NCBI GenBank assembly: GCA_022844475.1
Contig: JALHLR010000007.1
Location: forward strand, 4,451 to 68,450
Direction of reading: 5' to 3'
From: Hyphomonadaceae bacterium
GTDB lineage: Bacteria > Pseudomonadota > Alphaproteobacteria > Caulobacterales > Hyphomonadaceae
Length of the DNA stretch: 64,000 nt
Positions 54,276-63,005 of the stretch are shown piece by piece. Position numbers and translations under genes: made by a program. Numbering within the stretch: position 1 is the first letter of the stretch; the number at the start of each line of letters is the position of its first letter. The notes below the pieces were generated by a model. That model ran no database searches and was not told the origin of the DNA. It saw only the letters and a list, made by a program, of their open reading frames with translations.

Positions 54276-56003
54276 ATGAAGCCCGCAGCACTCCCGACCC
54301 CCGCAAATGACGCGGCGCCACACCCGCTGGCCGCCATTGCACGCAGCTGGCCGGGCGCAGCCCTTGCCGTCGACGCTGCCGGCATCGTCATCTCAGCAAG
54401 TCCGCTGTCGGGCTTTGCCGCCGGAATGAACGCGCCCTTCGCGCTGCCATCGGCTGCCATCGCCTCGCAGATCGTCGACAAGGCGGGCCGCAGCTGGCGC
54501 CTCTCTGCGCCGGTTGATGGCCGCCGCCTCGCAACGTCCGACACCCGCGAGGAGCCAGACGCCGCACAGCGCTTCACAGCCGCCGTCAGCCACGAAATCC
54601 GCACCCCGCTCAACGGAATTCTCGGCATGGCCGCATTGCTCGAGGAAACCGACCTGACGCCAGCGCAGCGGGACTATGCCGGCGCAATCCGCAAATCCGG
54701 CTCGCGCCTGCTCGACCTGCTCAACAACGTGCTCGACTATTCGCGCATGGAAGCAGGAGACATTCCGCTCGACGAGGCGCCCTTCGACACAAGTGATCTG
54801 GTGCAGGACGTCGCCGAACTCCTTGCCCCGCGCGCGCACGCGGCCGGCCTCGACATCGCCGGTGTCGCTCACCCCGACCTCCCGCCGCGCATGACCGGAG
54901 ACGAAGGCCGGTTGCGGCAGATCCTCTTCAACCTCGCCGGCAACGCGATCAAGTTCACCGAGAAGGGCGCGGTTCTGATCGAAGCGCGGCCAGGCGCTGG
55001 CGGCGAGGGCCTCGTCCTCGTCGTACGCGACACGGGTGCGGGCATCCCCGATCACGCCAAGGCGCATCTCTTCGAGGCGTTCTCCCAGGTCAGCGCCGCC
55101 GACGCGCGCCGCGATGGCGGCGTGGGGCTCGGTCTCGCAATTGTCACGCGACTGGTCGAGGCGATGAAGGGCAGGGTGAGCCTCAGCTCCGCCTACGGCA
55201 ACGGCGCGATGTTCGTGGTCGAGCTGCCGATTCAGGCAGCCCCCGGATCGGCGCAGTGCACGCGGCCGCAACGATCGCTGCGCGTCGCGCTGGACCTGCC
55301 GCCCGCATCGACGCTCGCCTGCATGTCGGCGCTTGGCCGCGAAGGCGGGCGCCTGGTTCAGGACTGGAAGGTCGCCGACCTCGTCCTCCTGGATGCCGCG
55401 CTGCCCCCGGCGCAGATCGAAACAATCGCAAGGGCAAAGCGCACGCTGGTCGTGCTGCGTCCGGGCGACCGTGGCCGCATCGAACAGTTCCGCCAGATGG
55501 GAAGCGCCGGCTACCTGATCCGACCGCTGCGCGCCGCGTCGCTTCTTGAACGGGTCGGGCTGGCGCTGGACAATGTCGCCCCTGCCGAGCTCCCGCCCGA
55601 GCGCAAGCCGGGAGAGGCCGGTTCCGTGCTGATCGCCGACGACAATGCCGTGAACGCCCTCCTTTTCCGTAGCGCCCTGACCGCCGCGGGGTTCCGCGTC
55701 GATACTGCCGGAACCGGCGCGGAGGCGCTGGAAAGAGTGGGCGAAACCGACTATTCCGTGATCTTCATGGACATCCGCATGCCGGTCATGGATGGCCTCG
55801 AGGCGACGCGGCGTATTCGCGGTCTCGCAGGGCCCGTCGCACAGACGCCCATCGTGGCGCTGACCGCTGATATCGATCCCGAACTGGAAGAGCGCTGCCG
55901 CAACGCCGGCGTCTCCCAGCTCGCCGCCAAGCCCATCGACCCGACACGTCTGCGCCAACTCGCCGAGCGCTGGGCGCGCACCCACGCAAAGGCCGCCGAA
56001 TGA
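54276..56003 (+). CDS. hybrid histidine kinase with a degenerate first receiver
   Basis: A 575-aa soluble protein. N-terminal 85 residues are a possible small sensor; then HisKA with AVSHEIRTPLNGI, an HATPase with NLAGNAIKF, DTGAGIP and GVGLGLAI, a pseudo-receiver that lacks the acidic pair, and a complete receiver (ADDNAVNALL, MDIRMPVMDG, LTAD, AKPID). No transmembrane helix, so it senses a cytoplasmic cue. It overlaps the transporter gene by four bases (ATGA). Confidence 0.92.
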   Translation: MKPAALPTPANDAAPHPLAAIARSWPGAALAVDAAGIVISASPLSGFAAGMNAPFALPSAAIASQIVDKAGRSWRLSAPVDGRRLATSDTREEPDAAQRFTAAVSHEIRTPLNGILGMAALLEETDLTPAQRDYAGAIRKSGSRLLDLLNNVLDYSRMEAGDIPLDEAPFDTSDLVQDVAELLAPRAHAAGLDIAGVAHPDLPPRMTGDEGRLRQILFNLAGNAIKFTEKGAVLIEARPGAGGEGLVLVVRDTGAGIPDHAKAHLFEAFSQVSAADARRDGGVGLGLAIVTRLVEAMKGRVSLSSAYGNGAMFVVELPIQAAPGSAQCTRPQRSLRVALDLPPASTLACMSALGREGGRLVQDWKVADLVLLDAALPPAQIETIARAKRTLVVLRPGDRGRIEQFRQMGSAGYLIRPLRAASLLERVGLALDNVAPAELPPERKPGEAGSVLIADDNAVNALLFRSALTAAGFRVDTAGTGAEALERVGETDYSVIFMDIRMPVMDGLEATRRIRGLAGPVAQTPIVALTADIDPELEERCRNAGVSQLAAKPIDPTRLRQLAERWARTHAKAAE

Positions 56004-57754
56004 CCGAGGCAGCAGCAACAGCGAACGTCGCCAAGCCCGTCCCGCGCTGGCTGCGGGCGCTGAAGGCGCTGCGCCATCGCAAGATGCTGGCGATGCTGCT
56101 TCTCTCGCTTGCGGCCGGTATCCCCTATGGCGCCGTGCTCGGCACGCTCAACGCCTGGCTTACATCAGAAGGCGTAACCCCGAGCCAGATCGGCATCCTG
56201 AATTTCATCATCCTCGCCTATTCGTTCAAGCTGATCTGGGCGCCCGGATTCCAGAAGGCGTGGTTCCCCCGCATCGGCATTCCCTTCCTGAGGAATTTCG
56301 GCCCCAGGCGCAGCTGGTTGCTGGTGATGCAGCTGATCGTCGCCTGCCTGCTCGGTCTCCTCGCTCTCTCCCGTCCGTCCGAGGGCGTGCTCTATCTCGC
56401 TGGCATCAGCGTGATCGTGGCGATCGCGTCCTCCGTGCATGATATCGTTCTCGAGGCCTGGCGTATCGAGATCGCCGAGTCCGACGAGGACCGTGACCTG
56501 ATGTCGGCGGTCTACCAGATGGGCTACCGCTTCGCGGGCCTGTTCACCGGACTCTTTGCGCTCACGCTGGCAGACCACATCCCGTGGTCGACCGTCTACC
56601 TGATCATCGCCGCCGGCATGGCTGTTTCCGCCACCGGCACCCTGGTCGCGCAGGAGCCCGACCATTCATCGACCGAGAAGGGCGGCCATGACACGCGCCC
56701 ATCCTTCGCAGCATCATTCCCGCCGGGGACAGTGCAGACCTCGGTCGCCGTCGTTGCCGCAGGCTGGGCCGTCGCGATCGGCATCATCGTTGTGTTCTTC
56801 ATCGACTCGCTGACTCAGACGCCGCCGCCATCGACCGCGATCTTCACGCGCGTCCAGGCGCCGATCATCGTCTCCCTGCTGATCCTGCTGCCGGGCCTGA
56901 TTGCGGCGTGGTTGCTGCGGCGCCAGCCGGTCGCTGCAGCCCACGTCACGCCGCCCGGGTCGTGGACGACCAGGGCCGCCGACACACTCTTCCACACCAT
57001 TCTCGACCCGCTGATGGATCTCGTGCAGCGCCTGCGCTGGGCCGTCATCCTCGTACTTGGCCTCGTACTGATGTACCGCTTCGTCGACCTGATCTGGGGC
57101 GGCTTTGCCTATCCTTTCTATCTCGGTGATCCCACGGTTGGCCTCACCGGCAACCCCGATATCAGCCAGGGCGCACTCGGCCACTCCAACACCGATGTCG
57201 CCATCGCCTCGAAAACCATCGGCGTCTTCATGACTGTGGCAGGTTCGGTGATCTGCGGCGTCGCACTGATCGCGATCGGCCGCCTTCCTTGCCTTGTCTT
57301 CGGCGCGCTGATCGCAGCCCTCACCAACCTGATTTTCGCAGATCTCGCGGCAGGCGGCGCAGGCATGGACGCCTTCCTCGCAATGACAGGCATAGGCCCC
57401 GCGCTTGCTGGCTTCGGCGATCCGGCCCTCGCGCGTCTCATCGTTGCGATCGCGGTCGAGAACATCGCCGGCGGTTTCGCCAGCGTCGCCTTTGTCGCCT
57501 ACCTCACAGCCATGGTGAACCCGAAATTCGCCGCGGTTCAGTATGCGCTGCTCGGCTCGCTGGTGATGCTGATCGGCTCTCTCGGCCGCGCCGAACTCGG
57601 CACCTTCATCGAGACCAACGGCTACCACGACTTCTTCATCCTGACCGTCTGGATCGGAATGATCGCAGTCGTTCTGGCCGCCGCCGAATGGGCGCGGCAA
57701 GGGATGAAGAAGAAGCCCCTGGCCGAAGCTGCAGCGCCGCAGGCGGCGGCGTAG
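56000..57754 (+). CDS. AmpG-like MFS transporter
   Basis: A 584-aa membrane protein with twelve or more helices. LAAGIPYGAVLGTLNAWLTSEG and YSFKLIWAPGF are the AmpG/PAT signature. AmpG imports anhydromuropeptides for cell-wall recycling. A large soluble loop (about residues 215-240) is present. Coupled translation with the hybrid kinase suggests the two may work in one envelope response. Confidence 0.88.
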   Translation: MTEAAATANVAKPVPRWLRALKALRHRKMLAMLLLSLAAGIPYGAVLGTLNAWLTSEGVTPSQIGILNFIILAYSFKLIWAPGFQKAWFPRIGIPFLRNFGPRRSWLLVMQLIVACLLGLLALSRPSEGVLYLAGISVIVAIASSVHDIVLEAWRIEIAESDEDRDLMSAVYQMGYRFAGLFTGLFALTLADHIPWSTVYLIIAAGMAVSATGTLVAQEPDHSSTEKGGHDTRPSFAASFPPGTVQTSVAVVAAGWAVAIGIIVVFFIDSLTQTPPPSTAIFTRVQAPIIVSLLILLPGLIAAWLLRRQPVAAAHVTPPGSWTTRAADTLFHTILDPLMDLVQRLRWAVILVLGLVLMYRFVDLIWGGFAYPFYLGDPTVGLTGNPDISQGALGHSNTDVAIASKTIGVFMTVAGSVICGVALIAIGRLPCLVFGALIAALTNLIFADLAAGGAGMDAFLAMTGIGPALAGFGDPALARLIVAIAVENIAGGFASVAFVAYLTAMVNPKFAAVQYALLGSLVMLIGSLGRAELGTFIETNGYHDFFILTVWIGMIAVVLAAAEWARQGMKKKPLAEAAAPQAAA

Positions 57755-57760
57755 GGCGCC

Positions 57761-60028
57761 TCAACCGTTGGGATTGTAAGCTGCAAACGCCGCCAGGTTC
57801 ACGATGTCCTGCGCTGTCGCATCAAGCTGCGCAATCTGCACCGACGACTTCAGGCCCACCAGCAGCGGCCCAAGCACCGTGACGCCGCCAAGCGTCGCGG
57901 CGATCTTGGTCGAGATCGCCGCCGAGTGAATCGCGGGCATCACCAGCACGTTGGCGGCGCCGGTGAGACGGCAGAACGGATAAAGCCGCCGCGCCTCGGG
58001 ATTCAGCGCAACGTCGACGGCCATCTCGCCGTCATACTCGAAGCCGACATCGCCCTTCGCATCGAGCAGGGCCACAGCATCGCGCACTTTCGCCATCCGC
58101 TCGCCCGGCGGATTGCCGAACGTCGAGTAGGAAAGGAACGCCACACGCGGCGTGAAGCCGAGCTTGTGCGCCGCTGTCGCTGCCGAGATGGCGATCTCGG
58201 CCAGCTCCTGTGCGCCAGGCATCTCGGTGACGCTGGTGTCGGCGATCATGATCGGCCCGGTCTTGCCGATGATGATCGACAGGCCGATCGGACGCACGTC
58301 CTTGCGCGGATCGATGGCCTGCAGAATGTCAGACAGCGACGTCGCATAGTTGCGCGTCACGCCCGTCACCATGCCGTCTGCATGGCCAAGAGCGACCATG
58401 GTCGCACCGAACACGTTGCGATCCTGGTTGATCATCCGCTGCGCATCGCGCTGCAGATAGCCCTGCCGCTGCAGGCGTCCATACAGGAACTCGGTATAGA
58501 CGTCCTTCTGGTCCGAGACGCGCGCATTCATGATCTGCAGCTCGCCGGCGGGAATGCCCAGCAGCTGCATGTTGCGGGTCACCTGCTCTTCGCGGCCGAC
58601 AAGAATTGGCTCGCCGAGTTCCTGCGTCTTGAACTGCCATGCCGCGCGGATCACGGCCGGCTCTTCGCCCTCCGCAAACACGATCCGCTTGCGTGTTTCG
58701 GACCGGACCTTGCCGTAGACGCGCTGCAGGAAGGCCGCCGCTGGGTCGAGACGCTGCGCGAGTGAATCGCGATAGGCCTGCATGTCGGCGATCGGCTTGC
58801 GCGCGACGCCCGTGTCCATCGCCGCCTGGGCAACGAGAGGCGGCACATACCAGATCAGGCGCGGATCAAACGGGGCTGGGATGATGTAATCCGGTCCGAA
58901 GGACGGCCGCGCGCCTGCATAGGCCGCCGCCACTTCATCCGGCACGTCTTCGCGCGCCAGCTGCGCCAGCGCCTGCGCCGCGGCGACCTTCATCTCTTCG
59001 TTGATCGTCCGCGCCCGCACGTCGAGCGCGCCGCGGAAGATATAGGGGAAGCCCAGCACGTTGTTGATCTGGTTCGGATAGTCCGAGCGGCCGGTTGCGA
59101 TGATTGCGTCCGTGCGCACCTCGCGGATTTCCTCCGGCGTTATTTCCGGATCCGGGTTCGCCATCGGGAAGATCATCGGGTTCTTCGCCATGGACTTCAC
59201 CATGGCCTGCGTGACCGTGCCCTTGGCCGACAGACCCATGAACACGTCGGCGCCTTCAAAGGCCTCGGCAAGCGTGCGCTTCTTGGTCTTCACCGCGAAG
59301 CCTGACTTGAACTGGTCCATGCCTTCGGTGCGACCTTCGTAGATGACGCCCGACCGGTCGACCATCAGGATGTTGTCGCGCTTCACGCCGAGGTGACGGA
59401 TCAGGCCCGCCACCGAGAGGCCCGCAGCGCCTGCTCCCGAAATCACCACCTTCACGTCCGACAACTTCCGACCGGTGATCTTGCACGCATTGATCAGGCC
59501 GGCCGTCGCGATGATCGCCGTGCCATGCTGGTCGTCATGGAAAACCGGAATGTCGAGCTTCGCGCGCAGCTCGCTCTCGATGATGAAGCACTCGGGCGCC
59601 TTGATGTCCTCGAGATTGATCCCGCCCCATGTCGCGCCAATCGCGCGCACGCAGTCGATGAATTTCTGCGGGTCCTTCTCGTCAACCTCGATGTCGATCG
59701 AATCGACGTCCGCGAACCGCTTGAAGAGCACGCTCTTGCCCTCCATCACCGGCTTCGACGCCATCGGCCCGAGATCGCCCAGGCCGAGGATCGCGGTCCC
59801 GTTGGTGATCACCGCCACCATATTGCCCTTCGACGTATAGTCGTAGGCCAGCTCCGGATTGGCCGCGATCGCCAGCACAGGGATCGCCACGCCCGGCGAA
59901 TACGCGAGCGACAGATCCTTCTGCGTCGCCATCGGCTTGGTGGGCGTTACCGACAGCTTCCCTGGCTGTGGATAGCGGTGAAAGGCGAGGGCTTCCTCGT
60001 CTGTGAAGCTGGGGCGTTTGGTTGTCAT
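57761..60028 (-). CDS. maeB: NADP-dependent malic enzyme with phosphotransacetylase-like domain
   Basis: Oxidative decarboxylation of malate to pyruvate. The 755-aa protein is the long MaeB form: malic-enzyme N-half (YSPGVA, GLGDLGP, FHDDQHGTA, ISGAGAAG) and a C-terminal PTA-like half (FAEGEEP, MIADTSV) that is thought to be regulatory. It converges with the AmpG-like gene, six bases apart. Confidence 0.97.
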   Translation of the reverse strand: MTTKRPSFTDEEALAFHRYPQPGKLSVTPTKPMATQKDLSLAYSPGVAIPVLAIAANPELAYDYTSKGNMVAVITNGTAILGLGDLGPMASKPVMEGKSVLFKRFADVDSIDIEVDEKDPQKFIDCVRAIGATWGGINLEDIKAPECFIIESELRAKLDIPVFHDDQHGTAIIATAGLINACKITGRKLSDVKVVISGAGAAGLSVAGLIRHLGVKRDNILMVDRSGVIYEGRTEGMDQFKSGFAVKTKKRTLAEAFEGADVFMGLSAKGTVTQAMVKSMAKNPMIFPMANPDPEITPEEIREVRTDAIIATGRSDYPNQINNVLGFPYIFRGALDVRARTINEEMKVAAAQALAQLAREDVPDEVAAAYAGARPSFGPDYIIPAPFDPRLIWYVPPLVAQAAMDTGVARKPIADMQAYRDSLAQRLDPAAAFLQRVYGKVRSETRKRIVFAEGEEPAVIRAAWQFKTQELGEPILVGREEQVTRNMQLLGIPAGELQIMNARVSDQKDVYTEFLYGRLQRQGYLQRDAQRMINQDRNVFGATMVALGHADGMVTGVTRNYATSLSDILQAIDPRKDVRPIGLSIIIGKTGPIMIADTSVTEMPGAQELAEIAISAATAAHKLGFTPRVAFLSYSTFGNPPGERMAKVRDAVALLDAKGDVGFEYDGEMAVDVALNPEARRLYPFCRLTGAANVLVMPAIHSAAISTKIAATLGGVTVLGPLLVGLKSSVQIAQLDATAQDIVNLAAFAAYNPNG

Positions 60029-60151
60029 GTATGGACTGGCGGCTTTAGGACTTGAGGGCGGCGTCGCGTGTGACTAGGCAAGTCTCGCCGAGGACGCAGG
60101 CGCCCGGCGGGGCAGGCGCGCATTGAGCCGCAAAAGAGGTTGGAATCAAGC

Positions 60152-62887
60152 GTGAAAGGGCCCGCACCCTCTCCACCGGAGCAGGAAGTTGCTCAAACTG
60201 GCGCCCCGGCGGTCGCCGCGCTTCCCTCCCTGGAGGGCGCAACGCCTTTCATGGCGCAATATCTCGAGATGAAGACCCGCCATCCGGACGCCATGCTGTT
60301 CTTCCGGATGGGCGATTTCTACGAGCTGTTCTTCGAGGACGCGATCCTTGCCGGCCAGGTGCTCGGCATCACCCAGACCCATCGCGGCCAGCACAACGGC
60401 CAGCCTATCCCAATGGCCGGCGTGCCCTATCACGCGGCCGAGGGCTATCTGGCCCGCCTGATCAAGGCCGGCCACCGCGTCGCCGTCTGCGAACAGGTCG
60501 AGGACCCCGCGGAGGCGAAGAAGCGCGGATCGAAAGCCGTAGTCCGCCGCGAGATCGTCCGCATCGTCACCCCCGGCACGATCACCGAGGAGTCCCTCCT
60601 CGAAGCCCGCTCCGCCAACTGCCTCGCCGCCATAGGCCTCGCCGGGGGAGGGCGCGAAGCTGCCCTCGCGCTCGCCGACGTCTCGACCGGCCGCCTCGAA
60701 CTCTTCACCCTCGCGCCTGCCTCCCTCGAAGACGTGCTTGGCGCCATCGCCCCGCGCGAAGTCCTCGTCGCCGACAGCGTCATGTCCCATCCTGACGTCG
60801 CCCGCGCCACGCAGGGCCTGACCCTCACCCCGCGCCCCGACGCCCGCGCCGACGCCAAACTCGGCGAGCGTCTGGTGAAGGACGCGTACGGCGTCTCCAC
60901 GCTGGACGGCTTCGGAACCTTCTCCCGCGCCGAACTCATCGCTGCGGGTCTCCTGTTCGACTATCTCGCCGTCACGCAGGCTGGCGGGCAGGCGCGCCTC
61001 GACCCGCCCATCCGCACCGCGCCCGACAGCTTTCTCGCCATCGACCCTGCCACCCGCGCCAGCCTCGAAATCGAGCGCTCATCGCGGGGCGCGCGCCAGG
61101 GCTCGCTCGTCGCAGCCATCGACCGTACCGTCACAGCCGCCGGCGCCCGCCTGCTGGCCCACCGCCTCAGCCGCCCATCCCGCAACCGCGGGGAAATCGA
61201 ACAGCGCCTCGACGCCGTCGCCTTCTTCCTTGACGCATCTGACCGCCGCGACTTCGCCCGCGACGCCCTCAAGCGCGCCAGTGACATCGAACGCGCCCGC
61301 ATGCGCCTCTCCCTCAGAAGGGGAGGCCCGCGCGACCTCTCCGCACTCGCCGCCTGCCTGCGCGTCGGCGAGGAAATCTGCGCGGATCTTTCTTCGCAGG
61401 ACGCGCCCCCCGCCGAGATCGCCTCCGCCTGCGCCGCGCTCACACTCGCCGACAAGCCGCGCCTCGGCGCCTTCGCGGGCCAGGTGGCTGCCGCCCTCGC
61501 GCGCGATCTGCCTGCGCAGACGCGGGACGGCGGCTTCATCGCTACGGGCTTCGATCCAGCGCTGGATGAGACCCGCATGCTGAAGGAAGACGCCCGCACC
61601 ATCATCGCGCATCTCGAAGCGCAGTACGCAACAGACACCGCCATTTCCGGCCTCCGCATCAAGCACAACAACGTCCTCGGCTACTTCATCGAGGTAAGCG
61701 CCAGGCACGGCGATCAGCTGATGAAACCGCCGCTCGCCGCAACCTTCATCCATCGCCAGACCATGGCGAACGCGATGCGTTTCTCCACGACGCAGCTGAA
61801 CGAACTCGAGGCGAAAATCTCGCGTGCGGATGGAGAGGCGCTCGCCCGCGAGATGGAAATCTTCAATCGCCTCGTCGCGGAAGCCGACGCGCTCGGCCCC
61901 GAACTCGTGGCTGTGGCCGATGGTCTTGCACGCCTCGACGTCGCCGCCGCCAATGCCGAATGGGCCACCGACCTCTCCGCCACCCGACCCGAAATCGCCG
62001 ATGCGCCTGTCTTCGAGGCGGAAGGCGCGCGTCATCCCGTCGTGGAAGCCGCCCTTCGCGCGCAGGGGCAGGGCTTCACCGCCAACGACTGCCGCCTCGA
62101 TGCGCGTGGATCATCGGGGCCGCGCCTCACGCTCATCACCGGCCCGAACATGGCCGGCAAATCCACCTTCCTGCGCCAGAACGTGCTCCTTGCGATTCTC
62201 GCGCAGGCCGGCTGCTACGTCCCCGCGCGAAAATTTCGCCTCGGACTTGCCGACCGCATCTTCTCCCGCGTCGGCGCCTCGGACGATCTCTCGCGCGGCC
62301 GCTCAACCTTCATGGTCGAGATGATCGAGACCGCCGCGATCCTGAATCAGGCTACGCATGACTCCATCGTCATCCTCGACGAAGTCGGTCGTGGAACATC
62401 AACCTGGGACGGCCTCGCCATCGCCTGGGCCGCCGTCGAACACCTGCACGACGTCAACAGGTGCCGCGCCCTGTTCGCCACGCACTATCACGAACTCACC
62501 GGCCTCGCAGACACGCTCGCTGCGTGCAGCAATGCCAGCCTGCGCGCCCAGGAATGGAAAGGCGACCTCGTCTTCCTTCATGAAGTGAAACCCGGTCCTG
62601 CCGACCGCTCCTACGGCGTGCAGGTCGCCAAGCTCGCAGGCCTGCCCAGCGCCGCCGTCAAGCGCGCCGAAGCCGTTCTGAAAAGGCTCGAAGCAAAAGA
62701 GGGCGGGGTAAAACGCCTCGAAGAACTCCCGCTCTTCGCCAGCTTTGCGGAGCCGCCCGCCGAAATTTTCGCTCCGTCAGAAGCCGACACCATCCTCGCC
62801 ACCCTCGACCCCGACACGCTGACCCCGAAAGAGGCGCTCGAACTCGTCTACCGCCTCAAGGCCGGGGCGGGCCCGAAGCCGGTCTGA
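60152..62887 (+). CDS. mutS: DNA mismatch repair protein MutS
   Basis: Recognises mismatches and starts repair. The 911-aa protein has the mismatch-wedge motif GDFYELF, the lever/clamp region, Walker A TGPNMAGKST and Walker B ILDEVGRGTSTWDG. The start is uncertain: I use the GTG at VKGPAPSP; a TTG four codons earlier is nearer to AGAGG, and the conserved body begins at MAQYLEMK. It is divergent from maeB. Confidence 0.96.
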   Translation: MKGPAPSPPEQEVAQTGAPAVAALPSLEGATPFMAQYLEMKTRHPDAMLFFRMGDFYELFFEDAILAGQVLGITQTHRGQHNGQPIPMAGVPYHAAEGYLARLIKAGHRVAVCEQVEDPAEAKKRGSKAVVRREIVRIVTPGTITEESLLEARSANCLAAIGLAGGGREAALALADVSTGRLELFTLAPASLEDVLGAIAPREVLVADSVMSHPDVARATQGLTLTPRPDARADAKLGERLVKDAYGVSTLDGFGTFSRAELIAAGLLFDYLAVTQAGGQARLDPPIRTAPDSFLAIDPATRASLEIERSSRGARQGSLVAAIDRTVTAAGARLLAHRLSRPSRNRGEIEQRLDAVAFFLDASDRRDFARDALKRASDIERARMRLSLRRGGPRDLSALAACLRVGEEICADLSSQDAPPAEIASACAALTLADKPRLGAFAGQVAAALARDLPAQTRDGGFIATGFDPALDETRMLKEDARTIIAHLEAQYATDTAISGLRIKHNNVLGYFIEVSARHGDQLMKPPLAATFIHRQTMANAMRFSTTQLNELEAKISRADGEALAREMEIFNRLVAEADALGPELVAVADGLARLDVAAANAEWATDLSATRPEIADAPVFEAEGARHPVVEAALRAQGQGFTANDCRLDARGSSGPRLTLITGPNMAGKSTFLRQNVLLAILAQAGCYVPARKFRLGLADRIFSRVGASDDLSRGRSTFMVEMIETAAILNQATHDSIVILDEVGRGTSTWDGLAIAWAAVEHLHDVNRCRALFATHYHELTGLADTLAACSNASLRAQEWKGDLVFLHEVKPGPADRSYGVQVAKLAGLPSAAVKRAEAVLKRLEAKEGGVKRLEELPLFASFAEPPAEIFAPSEADTILATLDPDTLTPKEALELVYRLKAGAGPKPV

Positions 62888-62909
62888 CGCACGTCGCCGT
62901 ATGTTTTGC

Positions 62910-62928
62910 GGGCGGCTCGCCCCGTTTT
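62910..62928 (+). terminator. weak candidate terminator after mutS
   Basis: GGGCG-gct-CGCCC followed by CGTTTT, 22 bases past the mutS stop. The stem is only five pairs, so the call is tentative. Confidence 0.3.
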
Positions 62929-63005
62929 ACCGCCCCATCCGCGAAGGCCATTGACGCGCGCGCCAAGCAAACATTGAGTGCGGGCTCAGGGACAGGACTC
63001 CATCC

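Noticed and set aside
54393-56018. 541-codon minus-strand frame opposite the hybrid kinase
   Set aside because: Shadow of a gene with clear kinase and receiver motifs.
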